From positions 1-64,000 of the forward strand of contig NZ_QTJR01000017.1 of NCBI RefSeq assembly GCF_003382285.1: 64,000 nucleotides of DNA, written 5' to 3'. Of this stretch, positions 8,846 through 17,433 are shown piece after piece. This DNA is from Lysobacter soli. Its GTDB lineage: Bacteria; Pseudomonadota; Gammaproteobacteria; Xanthomonadales; Xanthomonadaceae. Numbering within the stretch: position 1 is the first letter of the stretch; each line of letters opens with the position of its first letter. The notes under the pieces were generated by a model. The model saw nothing but the letters and a program-made list of their open reading frames with translations, ran no database searches and had not been told where the DNA came from. The position numbers were made by a program, and so were the translations under genes.

Positions 8846-9943
8846 TCAGTTTGGCAGCATTTCCAGCCCGCGGATCTCGCGGATGCCCAAGCCCGGCGCG
8901 TCGGTGACGGAGATCTCCGACTCGTTGAAGAGCACGCCCCCATCGACCGGGTTGAACGCAGAAAGCGAAGGTCCATCGAGGTCGACCTTGGTGATCGCAT
9001 TGGACTTCGCCACCGCCAAATGCACTGCCGCCGCCACGCTGATGCTGCTTTCGAGCATGCAGCCGATCATGCATTCCACTTCGTACAGCGCCGCTATGTC
9101 GGCGATACGGATCGCGTTCGACAGACCGCCGGTCTTCATCAGCTTGATGTTGATGATGTCCGCCGCGCGCATGCGGATGAGGTCGATCACTTCCTTCGGG
9201 CCGAACACGCTTTCGTCGGCCATGATCGGCGTGTGCACACGTTCGGTGACGTACTTCATGCCGTCCAGGTCCTGCGCCTTCACCGGTTGTTCCACCAGCT
9301 CCAGCCGCACGCCGGCGTCTTCGAGCATGTTGATCGCGTGCACGGCCTGCTTGGCGGTCCAGCCCTGGTTCGCGTCCAGGCGGAGCAGGGCGCGCCCTTC
9401 GACCGCGGCGTAGATGGCCTTCACGCGTTCGATGTCGACGCCGATGTCCTTGCCGACCTTGATCTTCAGCGACTCGAAACCGCGCTCCACCGCGCTGAGC
9501 GAATCGGCGACCATCTTCTCGATGTAGTCCACGCTGATGGTGATGTCGGTGGTGATCACCGGATCGCCGCCGCCGAGCATTTTGTACAGCGGCACGCCGT
9601 ACAGCTGGCCGAACAGGTCGTACACCGCGATTTCCACCGCCGCCTTCGCGCTGGTGTTCTTCTCCAGCGCGGTCTGGATCAGCTGCGTGATGCGGTTGAG
9701 GTTCGCGATTTCCTGGCCGATCAGGCGCGGTGCGATGAACTTGTTGATGGCCTCGACGATGGAGCCGTGCGTGTCGCCGGTGATGACCGCTGTCGCCGGC
9801 GCTTCGCCATAGCCGACGTGACCGGTGTCGGTATGCACGCAGACGATGATGTCCTCGATCGCCTCGACCGTGCGCAGCGCGGTCTTGAAAGGCGTTTTCA
9901 GCGGGACGCGCAACATGCCGAACCGGATCTGCGTGATCTTCAT
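8846..9943 (-). CDS. Dipeptide epimerase (L-Ala-D/L-Glu epimerase)
   Basis: A 365-residue enolase-superfamily enzyme. The catalytic set is complete: K160-x-K162 (acid/base), metal ligands D190, E218 and D243, and the second base K267 in INIKLMKTGG. These positions correspond to those of the Bacillus YkfB and E. coli YcjG epimerases. The reaction inverts D-Glu in L-Ala-D-Glu to give L-Ala-L-Glu, which ordinary dipeptidases can cut. It is cytoplasmic, with no signal peptide. It sits 46 bases downstream of an NlpC/P60 peptidase, repeating the Bacillus ykfB-ykfC pairing in which the peptidase releases L-Ala-D-Glu. Confidence 0.93.
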   Translation of the reverse strand: MKITQIRFGMLRVPLKTPFKTALRTVEAIEDIIVCVHTDTGHVGYGEAPATAVITGDTHGSIVEAINKFIAPRLIGQEIANLNRITQLIQTALEKNTSAKAAVEIAVYDLFGQLYGVPLYKMLGGGDPVITTDITISVDYIEKMVADSLSAVERGFESLKIKVGKDIGVDIERVKAIYAAVEGRALLRLDANQGWTAKQAVHAINMLEDAGVRLELVEQPVKAQDLDGMKYVTERVHTPIMADESVFGPKEVIDLIRMRAADIINIKLMKTGGLSNAIRIADIAALYEVECMIGCMLESSISVAAAVHLAVAKSNAITKVDLDGPSLSAFNPVDGGVLFNESEISVTDAPGLGIREIRGLEMLPN

Positions 9944-9989
9944 TCTTGTCGTTCTGGAATGTGGGGGCGGGTGTGCGGCGGATCGCGGC

Positions 9990-11390
9990 TTACGGCCGGA
10001 TGCGCTGGATGTTGGTGATGCGATCGACGAACGTCTGCTTGCCGTTGAACAGCAGCGGCGTGAGCGGCGAAACGGTGACGCCGTTGGTCTTCGCGCGAAC
10101 GGTCTGGCCGTCGGATCCGGCGAAACTGAGGCCGGTGGTGTCGTGGATGACGTACGGCTCGCCGTCGAGGTTGCCGATCACCATCATCACGTGGCCCGGG
10201 ATGTAGACCAGGTCGCCGACCTGCAGTTCGCGCACGATGGCCATCCGCTTGGCATGGCTGTCCTTCTCGTTGAACGCGATGCGGTTGAGTGCTGGACTGA
10301 CCGCCTGGTCGCTGGTGTTGCGCGGCAGCTGCACGCCCATGCTGCGGTAGATCTCGGAGACGAAGCCGCTGCAATCGCGCGCGTTGTAACTGTGGCCCCA
10401 GCCGTAGCGCTCGCCGAGGAACTTGAATCCTTGTTGGATCAGGTTGCGGGGCGTCAGCGCCAGCGGCGCGTCAGCCGTCGGTTCGCGACGCGGCAGCAGC
10501 GCGGGCGCGAATCTCAGCGAGCCATCGTCGTTGCGCACTGGCAGTTCGACGACGTGCGAGGTGTAGCCGTGCTGGCCGTTCACCGCCTTGCCGACAGGCC
10601 AGTCGGCGATGACCGGAACGCGCACGCCCATGTCGAGCTGGAGTTCGGAAACACCGGGTTCCTCGGGCGTGTACACGGTCGTCGCGCGCGCGCCGGTGAC
10701 GATGCGGAATGGGGTGCGCTTGCCATAGGCCAGCACGTCGTCGCGACGGCCTTCGGCGACCAAGCGTTTTTCTATCCACGCTGCATAACGCGTGTTGACC
10801 ACGAACAGCCACTGGCCGTCGCGGCTTTCGTGCACGATCGCCACCGGATCGCCCGGGAACAGGCCACTTTCCTGGAAGCGGTCGATATCGTGGTCGTCGT
10901 TGGAACTGAACACCCGTGTGCGCGTCGGGAACGTGCGCAGGTCGGCGCGATGCACGACCAGCCCGAAGCGCGTCGGCTGGGAGGCGGGAATCGCCGCGAG
11001 GTTGACGTTGTCGACGATTGCGTCCAGGTCCGCGTTCGCGGTCGTCCGGCCGCGCTCGTCGTAAAGCGTGCGCGTCGGGCGCTTCGACAAGCCTTCGATC
11101 CATGCCGCAACGCGGGCGCGGTCGAGCGACGCCGGCAGCGCGTCGAGATCGAACATGCTGTCGTCCAGCTGCATCAGCTTCGCGTTCTGCGCGGCGATGG
11201 CCTGCGCGTCGAGGATCACGCGATCCGGCTCGCTTTGCCGCGCGACCCACCACGACGGATCGAGCTGGGCCTGTTCGACACCGACGACGCCGGTATCGGC
11301 CGGAATGCTCCAGTTGCGCTCGTACGCGTGGGCCGAGGAAAGCAGGCCGATCGAGAGCAGCGATGCGAAGAGGACGGTGCGAAGGCGCAT
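9990..11390 (-). CDS. SH3-domain NlpC/P60 (C40) peptidase, exported
   Basis: A 466-residue protein with a cleavable signal peptide (about residues 1-23, ending SSAHA). It has an N-terminal stabilising region and SH3b-like domains (about 100-310), then a C-terminal NlpC/P60 domain with catalytic C340 (NARDCSGFVSEIY), H400 (GHVMMVIG) and H416 (VIHD). This architecture is that of the YkfC-like gamma-D-glutamyl-diamino-acid endopeptidases, which cut L-Ala-D-Glu from murein peptides. The ATG at 11390 was chosen because it starts the signal peptide; reading frame extends upstream to 11633 without one. It is the first gene of the leftward operon, transcribed from the AT-rich region near 11580-11606. 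Confidence 0.9.
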   Translation of the reverse strand: MRLRTVLFASLLSIGLLSSAHAYERNWSIPADTGVVGVEQAQLDPSWWVARQSEPDRVILDAQAIAAQNAKLMQLDDSMFDLDALPASLDRARVAAWIEGLSKRPTRTLYDERGRTTANADLDAIVDNVNLAAIPASQPTRFGLVVHRADLRTFPTRTRVFSSNDDHDIDRFQESGLFPGDPVAIVHESRDGQWLFVVNTRYAAWIEKRLVAEGRRDDVLAYGKRTPFRIVTGARATTVYTPEEPGVSELQLDMGVRVPVIADWPVGKAVNGQHGYTSHVVELPVRNDDGSLRFAPALLPRREPTADAPLALTPRNLIQQGFKFLGERYGWGHSYNARDCSGFVSEIYRSMGVQLPRNTSDQAVSPALNRIAFNEKDSHAKRMAIVRELQVGDLVYIPGHVMMVIGNLDGEPYVIHDTTGLSFAGSDGQTVRAKTNGVTVSPLTPLLFNGKQTFVDRITNIQRIRP

Positions 11391-11578
11391 GGAGCGGAAT
11401 CCGTGAACGGCCGGGCGAGGGCCTGCAGACAAGAGCGGGGCGGTGCCGGCGAGTTCCGGCATCGGGCTGGCGGAACGCGGCGCGACATGGGTCATATCGC
11501 GGCCGAAGGCCAGAGCGTCCTCGATCATCGCGTCCCCCTCATGAGCCGCCGTACGGGCAGCGGGCCGGTTCAGGAGAA

Positions 11579-11606
11579 TAGATACTTCATTCGATCTGAT
11601 AGTCAA
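11579..11606 (-). promoter_or_regulatory. Candidate sigma-70 promoter of the leftward NlpC/P60 operon
   Basis: On the minus strand, TTGACT (11606-11601) is followed after 16 bases by TATCTA (11584-11579). The -35 box matches the consensus at five of six positions; the -10 is weaker. It lies about 190 bases upstream of the chosen start of the NlpC/P60 gene, in the most AT-rich patch of the neighbourhood. Confidence 0.4.
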
Positions 11607-11621
11607 GAATAAATTATTGAC
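11602..11621. promoter_or_regulatory. Imperfect palindrome, candidate operator
   Basis: GTCAAGAATAAATTATTGAC pairs with its own reverse complement at 16 of 20 positions and overlaps the -35 box of the leftward promoter. AT-rich dyads of this size are typical targets of RpiR-family repressors. A second, longer-range inverted repeat, CACTCATG (11631-11638) with CATGAGTG (11662-11669), lies on the rightward side. The regulator encoded at 7970-8821 is the natural candidate to bind here. This is inference. Confidence 0.4.
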
Positions 11622-11708
11622 CGGGTACTCCACTCATGTTACACAGCGATGAAACGCCTCTCATGAGTGGCCCGCGTGGACGATCTTCGGTTACCGCTTC
11701 GATCGCCA

Positions 11709-13181
11709 ATGCCCCGGACGCGCCGCCGGCACGTCTTGCTCGCCGCCGTCCTTGCGCTGGGCGCGATCGCCGCGACCGATGCCGCTATTTCATCCACCGA
11801 TCCCTTGCCCGCGGTTGTCGCTGACATCGACGCGGGCGACTTCCGCGGCGCTACCTCGCAGATCGATGCGGCACTCGCGAAGGCGGGCATCGACGACAGG
11901 ACCCGCGCCGACCTCGAATTCCAGCGCGAGCGGATGCGCCGCATCCGGCTCGATTTCACGCTGTCCGCCGACCAGGCGCGCGCGAAGCTTCGCGACTCGA
12001 TTCCCGATCTACGCGAGGACGAATTCCAGCGCTGGACGAAGGCCAACCTGCTCGAGCACATGGTGATCGACGGAACGCCCTGGTACTTCAACCGTTCCGT
12101 GTCGAACCTGTTCCGCGTGAGCCCGGAGGCGATGGCGCGCCGCGCGACGCCGTTCCCGCGCAACGACGGGCCGATGGAGAACGCCAACGCCTACCACGAC
12201 GAGGCCGTCGCCGAGGCGAAGCGCACCGGGAAAAGCAGCGTCGCGCCACGACGCATCCACGTGACGCAATCGATCACGGTGAATGCCGATGCGGTGCCGG
12301 CAGGCGAGACGGTGCGTGCATGGATTCCGTATCCGCGCGCATTGCCGGGCCGGCAGGAAGACATCCGCTTCCTGTCGAGCGCGCCGGCGAAGCACCAGAT
12401 CGCGCCCGAGCCGACGCTGCAGCGCACCGTGTACCTCGAAAAACCGGCGGTGGCGGGACAGCCGACGACGTTCTCGATCGACTACGAACTGACGATCTTC
12501 GGCGAGCACCACGTCATTGATCCCGCCAAGGTGACGCCGCTCGGCGATCGTCCCGACCTCGCCCCGTACCTGGCGCAGCGCCCGCCGCACATCGTGTTCA
12601 CCGATGAAATGCGCGCGTTCTCGAAGAAGGTCGTCGGGGACGAAAAGAATCCGTATCGCATCGCGCAGAAGCTCTTCCAGGCGGTCGACGACATTCCCTG
12701 GGGCGGCGCGCGCGAATATTCGACGATCACCAACATCAGCGATTACGCGCTGCGCGGAAATCATGCCGACTGCGGCCAGCAGACATTGCTGCTGATGACG
12801 CTGCTGCGCCTGAACGGCATTCCGTCGCGCTGGCAGTCGGGCATGGTCTATTCCGACGGTACCTACGACAACCTGCACGACTGGGGCGCGCTGTACCTGG
12901 CGCCGTACGGCTGGGTGCCGATGGACGTGACGACCGGCCAGTTCAAGGGCGCGCGCGATCCGGAAGTGGAGTGGTTCTACCTCGGCGGCCTGGATGCCTA
13001 CCGGATCGCCTTCAACGACGACATCAGCACGGACTTCGTGCCGGCCAAGCAGCACGTCCGGTCGGAGACCGTGGATTCGCAACGCGGCGAAGTGGAGTGG
13101 GCAGGGGGCAACCTCTACTTCGACCAGTGGGATTACAGCTTTGCAGCAAAGGTACTGCCCGCCGGCGGGACGTCGCGCTAG
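11709..13181 (+). CDS. Transglutaminase-like domain protein, exported
   Basis: A 490-residue protein with an N-terminal signal segment (RRRHVLLAAVLALGAIAA), an N-terminal domain of unknown type, and a C-terminal transglutaminase-like core. The papain-type triad is visible: C355 in HADCGQQTLL, H390 in NLHDWGALYL and D406 in PMDVTTG. Bacterial members act as proteases, amidases or cross-linkers in the envelope; the substrate is not known. The ATG at 11709 was preferred to the GTG at 11667 because the signal peptide follows it directly. First gene of the rightward set, ending 35 bases before the TonB receptor. A role in trimming murein peptides is suggested only by context. Confidence 0.82.
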   Translation: MPRTRRRHVLLAAVLALGAIAATDAAISSTDPLPAVVADIDAGDFRGATSQIDAALAKAGIDDRTRADLEFQRERMRRIRLDFTLSADQARAKLRDSIPDLREDEFQRWTKANLLEHMVIDGTPWYFNRSVSNLFRVSPEAMARRATPFPRNDGPMENANAYHDEAVAEAKRTGKSSVAPRRIHVTQSITVNADAVPAGETVRAWIPYPRALPGRQEDIRFLSSAPAKHQIAPEPTLQRTVYLEKPAVAGQPTTFSIDYELTIFGEHHVIDPAKVTPLGDRPDLAPYLAQRPPHIVFTDEMRAFSKKVVGDEKNPYRIAQKLFQAVDDIPWGGAREYSTITNISDYALRGNHADCGQQTLLLMTLLRLNGIPSRWQSGMVYSDGTYDNLHDWGALYLAPYGWVPMDVTTGQFKGARDPEVEWFYLGGLDAYRIAFNDDISTDFVPAKQHVRSETVDSQRGEVEWAGGNLYFDQWDYSFAAKVLPAGGTSR

Positions 13182-13216
13182 CGCGTCGCGCATCACCTTC
13201 ACCGTGGAGAGGGGAC

Positions 13217-16123
13217 ATGAAGAGCATGGGGTTTCGTAGGACCGCGTTGTGCATGGCGTTGGGCGTCTGCCTGACGTCGGCGTTGTCGTTGAATCAGGCG
13301 CACGCCGCCAACACGGACGGTTCGCTGGTCGGTCGCACCGCGCCGAACGCCGAAGTCACGGTGCGCAATCCGGCCACCGGGTTCGTGCGCACGGTGCGCG
13401 CGGACGATTCGGGCAATTACCGCTTTCCGTTCCTCCCGGTGGGCGAATACCAGGTCGAAGTGGTCGCTGACGGACAGGCGCTGTCGCAACCGGCGCAGAC
13501 GACCATCAGCCTGGGCAACGCGACGACGCTGAACATCGCCGCCGGCGGCTCGGCGACTGACCTGGCGGCGGTGCAGGTGATCGGCTCGCGCGTCGTGTCC
13601 GCGGTCGACGTGACCTCGACCGAGATCGCGACCAACATTAGCCGCGAGGAAGTGGCGCGGTTGCCGGTGCAGCGCGACATCATCGACGTGGCGACGCTCG
13701 CACCGGGCGTGAATCGCGGCGAGTTCGGCGGCATCTCGTTCGGCGGTTCGTCGGTGGCGGAGAACACCGTCTACATCAACGGCCTGAACGTCACCGACTT
13801 CTACAACCGCGTCGGCTTCTCTTCGTTGCCGTTCTCGTTCCTGGAGGAGTTCCAGATCAAGACCGGCGGTTATTCGGTGGAATACGGCCGCAGCACGGGC
13901 GGCGTGATCAACGCCGTGACGCGTCGCGGCACGAACGAGTTCCACGCCGGCGCCGACATCGTGATCGACGGCCTGTGGCAGGGCAACGGCCGGAACTACG
14001 CGCCGACGCTCTACACGCGCTGGGACGATTCCGACGAGAACAACTATTCCGTCTGGGGCTCGGGCGCGCTGATCAAGGACCGCCTGTTCTTCTTCGGCAT
14101 CTATGAGAAGCGCGACCTCGACTCGCAGAACACCGACGATGGCGGCGGAAACTTCTTCGAGAACCACGGCGACAACGACTTCTGGGGCGCGAAGGTCGAC
14201 TGGCAGATCAACGACGCCAACCTGCTGGAAGTGTTCGGCTTCTCCGACAAGAACGACACCACGCAGGACGTGTTCGGTTTCGATGCGGACGCCGGCACGC
14301 GCGGCGACTTCCGCAACCGCATCATCAACAAGACCGGTGGCGACAACTGGGCCGCGACGTACACCGGCTACTTCACCGACACGTTCTCGATGAAGGCGAT
14401 GTACGGCGAAAACGAGCGCTCGGCCTCGGCGATCGGCGTCAACGACGACCGCTGCAGCCTCGTGCAGGACCAGCGCGTCAACACCTCCTTCATCGGCTGC
14501 ACCAGCAACACCTCGGTGATCGACCGCACCGACACGCGCGAGGCGATGCGCCTTGATTTCGAGTGGAACCTGGGCGACCACCTGCTGCGTTTCGGCGCCG
14601 ACCACGAGAACAACACGTCCGACTACAGCAGCCGCTATCCGGGCGACGGACTGCGTTACGAAGTGAACAATGCCGGCGCGCGCGTCAACGGCGTGACGGT
14701 GCCCGCGGGCACCGTGTACGTCCGCACGCGCCAGGTCGCCAACCAGGGCACGTTCGAGACCGAGAACGAGGCCTACTACATCGAGGACAACTGGAACGTC
14801 ACGCCGAACCTGCTGCTGAACCTCGGCGTGCGCATCGAGAGCTTCGACAACAAGGACGCGGCGGGCAACAGCTACATCAAGCTCAACGACATGATCGCGC
14901 CGCGCTTCGGGTTCTCGTGGGATCTGAACGGCGATGGCCGCTCGAAGGTGTTCGGCAACGCCGGCCGTTACTTCCTGCCGGTGGCGAACGTCATCAACAT
15001 CAAGCAGGCCGGTCCGTTCCTCGACGCCCGCCGGTTCTACTTCTGGGACGGCACCTTCGCCTCTGGCGACAACCCGATCCCGGGCCTGGGCGCGGAGATC
15101 GGTACCGTCGACGATTCGCAGGGCGACGGCAGCGTGGCCGACTTCCGCGGCGAGGTCGACAAGGACATGGATCCGGTCTACCAGGACGAGTTCATCCTCG
15201 GCTTCCAGCAGATGCTGGGCGAGAAGTGGTCGTGGGGCGTGAGCGGCACCTATCGCAAGATGCACAACGCGATCGACGACATGGAAGTGGTCAACAGCTG
15301 TGGCGACAGCGGCTTCGTGATGGCCAATCCGGGCAAGGACCTGACCTACTACACGGACACCGACTGCGACGGCGAAAGCGATGGCTTCGTCACCATCGAC
15401 ACCTCGCAGACGGGTTGGGAACTGCGCGACGGCACGATGATCGGCTGGGAAAACCCGAAGCGCACCTATCGCGCCATCGAACTGCAGCTCGACCGCGCAT
15501 GGGACGACAAGTGGGCATTCAACGCGACCTATGTCTGGTCGATGAGCAAGGGCAACTATGAGGGCCCGGTGAATTCGGACACCGACTTCGCCGACTCCGG
15601 CCGCACCGAGGCCTTCGACAATCCGTTCGTCGAGATTGGCGGTTACGGCTACCTGCCCAACGACCATCGTCATCAGATCAAGCTGCGCGGCAACTACGCC
15701 ATCACCGACAACTGGACCATCGGCGCCACGCTGGATGCGGCGTCGGGTCGCCCGATGAGCGAGTACGGCGCGGGTAACCCGTACGACGACAACGAGTTCC
15801 TGACGCACTACATCTGCGAAAGCGATCCGAGCCTGTGCTACACCGACCAGGGCCAGTGGCGCCTGTCGCGTCGCGGTGCGTACGACACGCTGCCGTGGAC
15901 GTACAACCTCGGCCTCAGCGTGGCCTACAACACCACGCTCGGCCCGGTGAAGCTCAACGCCAAGTTCGCCGTCTACAACGTGCTCAACGAGCAGACGGTG
16001 ATCGAGCGCAACGAAACGCTGCAGGAAGAGGAGGGCGTGGGCCTGATGAATCCGTTCTTCGGCAACCCGACCGCGTTCCAGGCACCGCGCAACGCGCAGT
16101 TCATCCTGTCGCTGAGCTATTGA
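13217..16123 (+). CDS. TonB-dependent outer-membrane receptor with carboxypeptidase-regulatory-like domain
   Basis: A 968-residue receptor with a signal peptide (about 1-31, cut after NQAHA). An N-terminal carboxypeptidase-regulatory-like beta domain (about 33-110; AEVTVRNPATG, GNYRFPFLPVGEY) is followed by a plug domain (about 125-245; ENTVYINGLNV, EYGRSTGGVINAVTRRG) and a long beta-barrel with alternating aromatic strands. It ends with an aromatic Tyr, as expected for barrel insertion by Bam. A GAGAGGGG ribosome site precedes the ATG. Oar-like receptors with this extra domain take up peptides or glycans. Its neighbours suggest murein fragments as cargo, but that is inference. Confidence 0.92.
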   Translation: MKSMGFRRTALCMALGVCLTSALSLNQAHAANTDGSLVGRTAPNAEVTVRNPATGFVRTVRADDSGNYRFPFLPVGEYQVEVVADGQALSQPAQTTISLGNATTLNIAAGGSATDLAAVQVIGSRVVSAVDVTSTEIATNISREEVARLPVQRDIIDVATLAPGVNRGEFGGISFGGSSVAENTVYINGLNVTDFYNRVGFSSLPFSFLEEFQIKTGGYSVEYGRSTGGVINAVTRRGTNEFHAGADIVIDGLWQGNGRNYAPTLYTRWDDSDENNYSVWGSGALIKDRLFFFGIYEKRDLDSQNTDDGGGNFFENHGDNDFWGAKVDWQINDANLLEVFGFSDKNDTTQDVFGFDADAGTRGDFRNRIINKTGGDNWAATYTGYFTDTFSMKAMYGENERSASAIGVNDDRCSLVQDQRVNTSFIGCTSNTSVIDRTDTREAMRLDFEWNLGDHLLRFGADHENNTSDYSSRYPGDGLRYEVNNAGARVNGVTVPAGTVYVRTRQVANQGTFETENEAYYIEDNWNVTPNLLLNLGVRIESFDNKDAAGNSYIKLNDMIAPRFGFSWDLNGDGRSKVFGNAGRYFLPVANVINIKQAGPFLDARRFYFWDGTFASGDNPIPGLGAEIGTVDDSQGDGSVADFRGEVDKDMDPVYQDEFILGFQQMLGEKWSWGVSGTYRKMHNAIDDMEVVNSCGDSGFVMANPGKDLTYYTDTDCDGESDGFVTIDTSQTGWELRDGTMIGWENPKRTYRAIELQLDRAWDDKWAFNATYVWSMSKGNYEGPVNSDTDFADSGRTEAFDNPFVEIGGYGYLPNDHRHQIKLRGNYAITDNWTIGATLDAASGRPMSEYGAGNPYDDNEFLTHYICESDPSLCYTDQGQWRLSRRGAYDTLPWTYNLGLSVAYNTTLGPVKLNAKFAVYNVLNEQTVIERNETLQEEEGVGLMNPFFGNPTAFQAPRNAQFILSLSY

Positions 16124-16134
16124 TGTCCCTCGAG

Positions 16135-16170
16135 CGGCGGGCGGCCTTGTGCCGTCCGCCGTCTTTTTTT
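16135..16170 (+). terminator. Intrinsic terminator after the TonB receptor
   Basis: An 11-bp GC-rich stem (16135-16145 with 16151-16161, one G-T pair), a 5-base loop, then TC and seven T (16164-16170). It lies 12 bases after the receptor stop and 22 bases before the chosen lysA start, so it should limit read-through into lysA. Confidence 0.85.
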
Positions 16171-16191
16171 GGCCTACGCAAGGGTCCTGCC

Positions 16192-17433
16192 TTGTCGAAC
16201 TTCCTTCCGGGCGAGCTGGACGCGATCGCGCGCCAGATCCAGACACCGTTCTACGCCTATTCGGCGCAGATGATCCGTGACCGCATCGCGAGCCTGCACG
16301 GCGCTTTCCGCGGGCTCGACGTACGCATCTGCTATGCCGTCAAGGCCAACTCGAACATCGCGATACTCCAGCTGATGGCGCAGCACGGCGTCGGCGCGGA
16401 CATCGTGTCGCTCGGCGAGATGCAGCGCAGTTTGAAGGCCGGCATTCCCGCCGAACGCATCGTGTTTTCCGGCGTCGGCAAGACGGCCGACGAGATCGAC
16501 GCCGCACTTTCGGCCGGCGTGTGGCGGTTCAACGTCGAGTCGGCCGACGAACTGCATCTTCTGCAGCACAGGGCACAGTCGCGCGGCGTGTGCGCGCGGG
16601 CAGCCGTACGTATCAATCCGGACGTCGATGCCCGCACGCACGCGAAGATCTCGACCGGCAAGGCCGAGAACAAGTTCGGCGTGTCCATCGACGAGGCCCG
16701 GCGGTGGTTCGCCGAATGCGCCGCGCTCGATCACGTGCAGCTGGACGGGCTGCACGCGCATATCGGTTCGCAGATCCTCGATCTCGAACCATTCCGGCAG
16801 GCGCTGCAGCGGGTGGAAGCGTTTCGCCGCGAACTGGTGCAGTCGGGCCATGCGATCGCGAGTGTCGACATCGGCGGCGGCCTGGGCGTCACGTATCGCC
16901 CCGGCGGCGACATGCCCGTGGACATCGCCGATTACGCATCGCTGGTGCGCGCAACGTTCGCCGGCTTCAAGGGCACGCTGGCACTGGAGCCCGGGCGCTG
17001 GCTCGTCGCCGAAGCGGGCGTGCTGGTGACGCGGGCGATCCGGGTGAAGCACGGCACCGATCGCCAATTCCTCGTCGTCGATGCCGCGATGAACGATCTG
17101 CTTCGTCCCTCGCTATACGATGCGTGGCACGAGATCGTGCCGATGCACGGCCGCAACGAGCCGGACGTCGCCTACGACGTGGTCGGCCCGGTGTGCGAGA
17201 CCGGCGACACCTTCGCCCAGGGACGGGTGCTGGCGCGCTGCGAGGCGGGCGACCTGTTGATGATCGCCGGTGCCGGCGCGTACGGTGCGTCGATGGGGTC
17301 CACCTACAATTCCCGGCCGCTGCCGCCGGAAGTGCTGCTCGACGACGGCCGCTACGCCATCATCAGGCGGCGCCAGACGATCACGGAGATGATGGCCGGT
17401 GAACAGTTCCCGCAGGCATGGCATGAGACCTGA
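16192..17433 (+). CDS. lysA: Diaminopimelate decarboxylase (stand-alone LysA)
   Basis: A 413-residue PLP enzyme of fold type III that converts meso-diaminopimelate to L-lysine. It shows the PLP lysine K51 in YAVKANSN, HIGSQI (residues about 189-194), the glycine-rich phosphate site DIGGGLG, EPGR, and the active-site Cys C335 in GPVCETGDT. The chosen start is TTG at 16192, after the terminator and an AGGG ribosome site. An in-frame ATG at 16123 overlaps the receptor stop and would add 23 residues read through the terminator hairpin. Xanthomonads usually carry an aspartokinase-DAP decarboxylase fusion for biosynthesis, so this separate copy next to murein-peptide genes may serve DAP salvage. 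That role is inference. Confidence 0.9.
   Translation: MSNFLPGELDAIARQIQTPFYAYSAQMIRDRIASLHGAFRGLDVRICYAVKANSNIAILQLMAQHGVGADIVSLGEMQRSLKAGIPAERIVFSGVGKTADEIDAALSAGVWRFNVESADELHLLQHRAQSRGVCARAAVRINPDVDARTHAKISTGKAENKFGVSIDEARRWFAECAALDHVQLDGLHAHIGSQILDLEPFRQALQRVEAFRRELVQSGHAIASVDIGGGLGVTYRPGGDMPVDIADYASLVRATFAGFKGTLALEPGRWLVAEAGVLVTRAIRVKHGTDRQFLVVDAAMNDLLRPSLYDAWHEIVPMHGRNEPDVAYDVVGPVCETGDTFAQGRVLARCEAGDLLMIAGAGAYGASMGSTYNSRPLPPEVLLDDGRYAIIRRRQTITEMMAGEQFPQAWHET

Larger units (their letters stand above)
11391..11708. other. Divergent intergenic control region
   Basis: A 318-base region separates the leftward NlpC/P60 operon from the rightward transglutaminase-TonB genes. Its middle (11577-11621) is much richer in A and T than anything nearby and holds the promoter and palindrome listed separately. 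The motif CTCATG occurs three times (11538, 11633, 11660), twice inside the palindrome CTCATGAG. No coding signal was credible here. Confidence 0.6.

Noticed and set aside
13199-16246. Very long open frame on the minus strand (1015 codons) antisense to the TonB receptor
   Set aside because: High-GC codon bias leaves the antisense frame open. The translation is Val/Ala/Arg/His-rich with no domain, and the plus-strand receptor is unmistakable.
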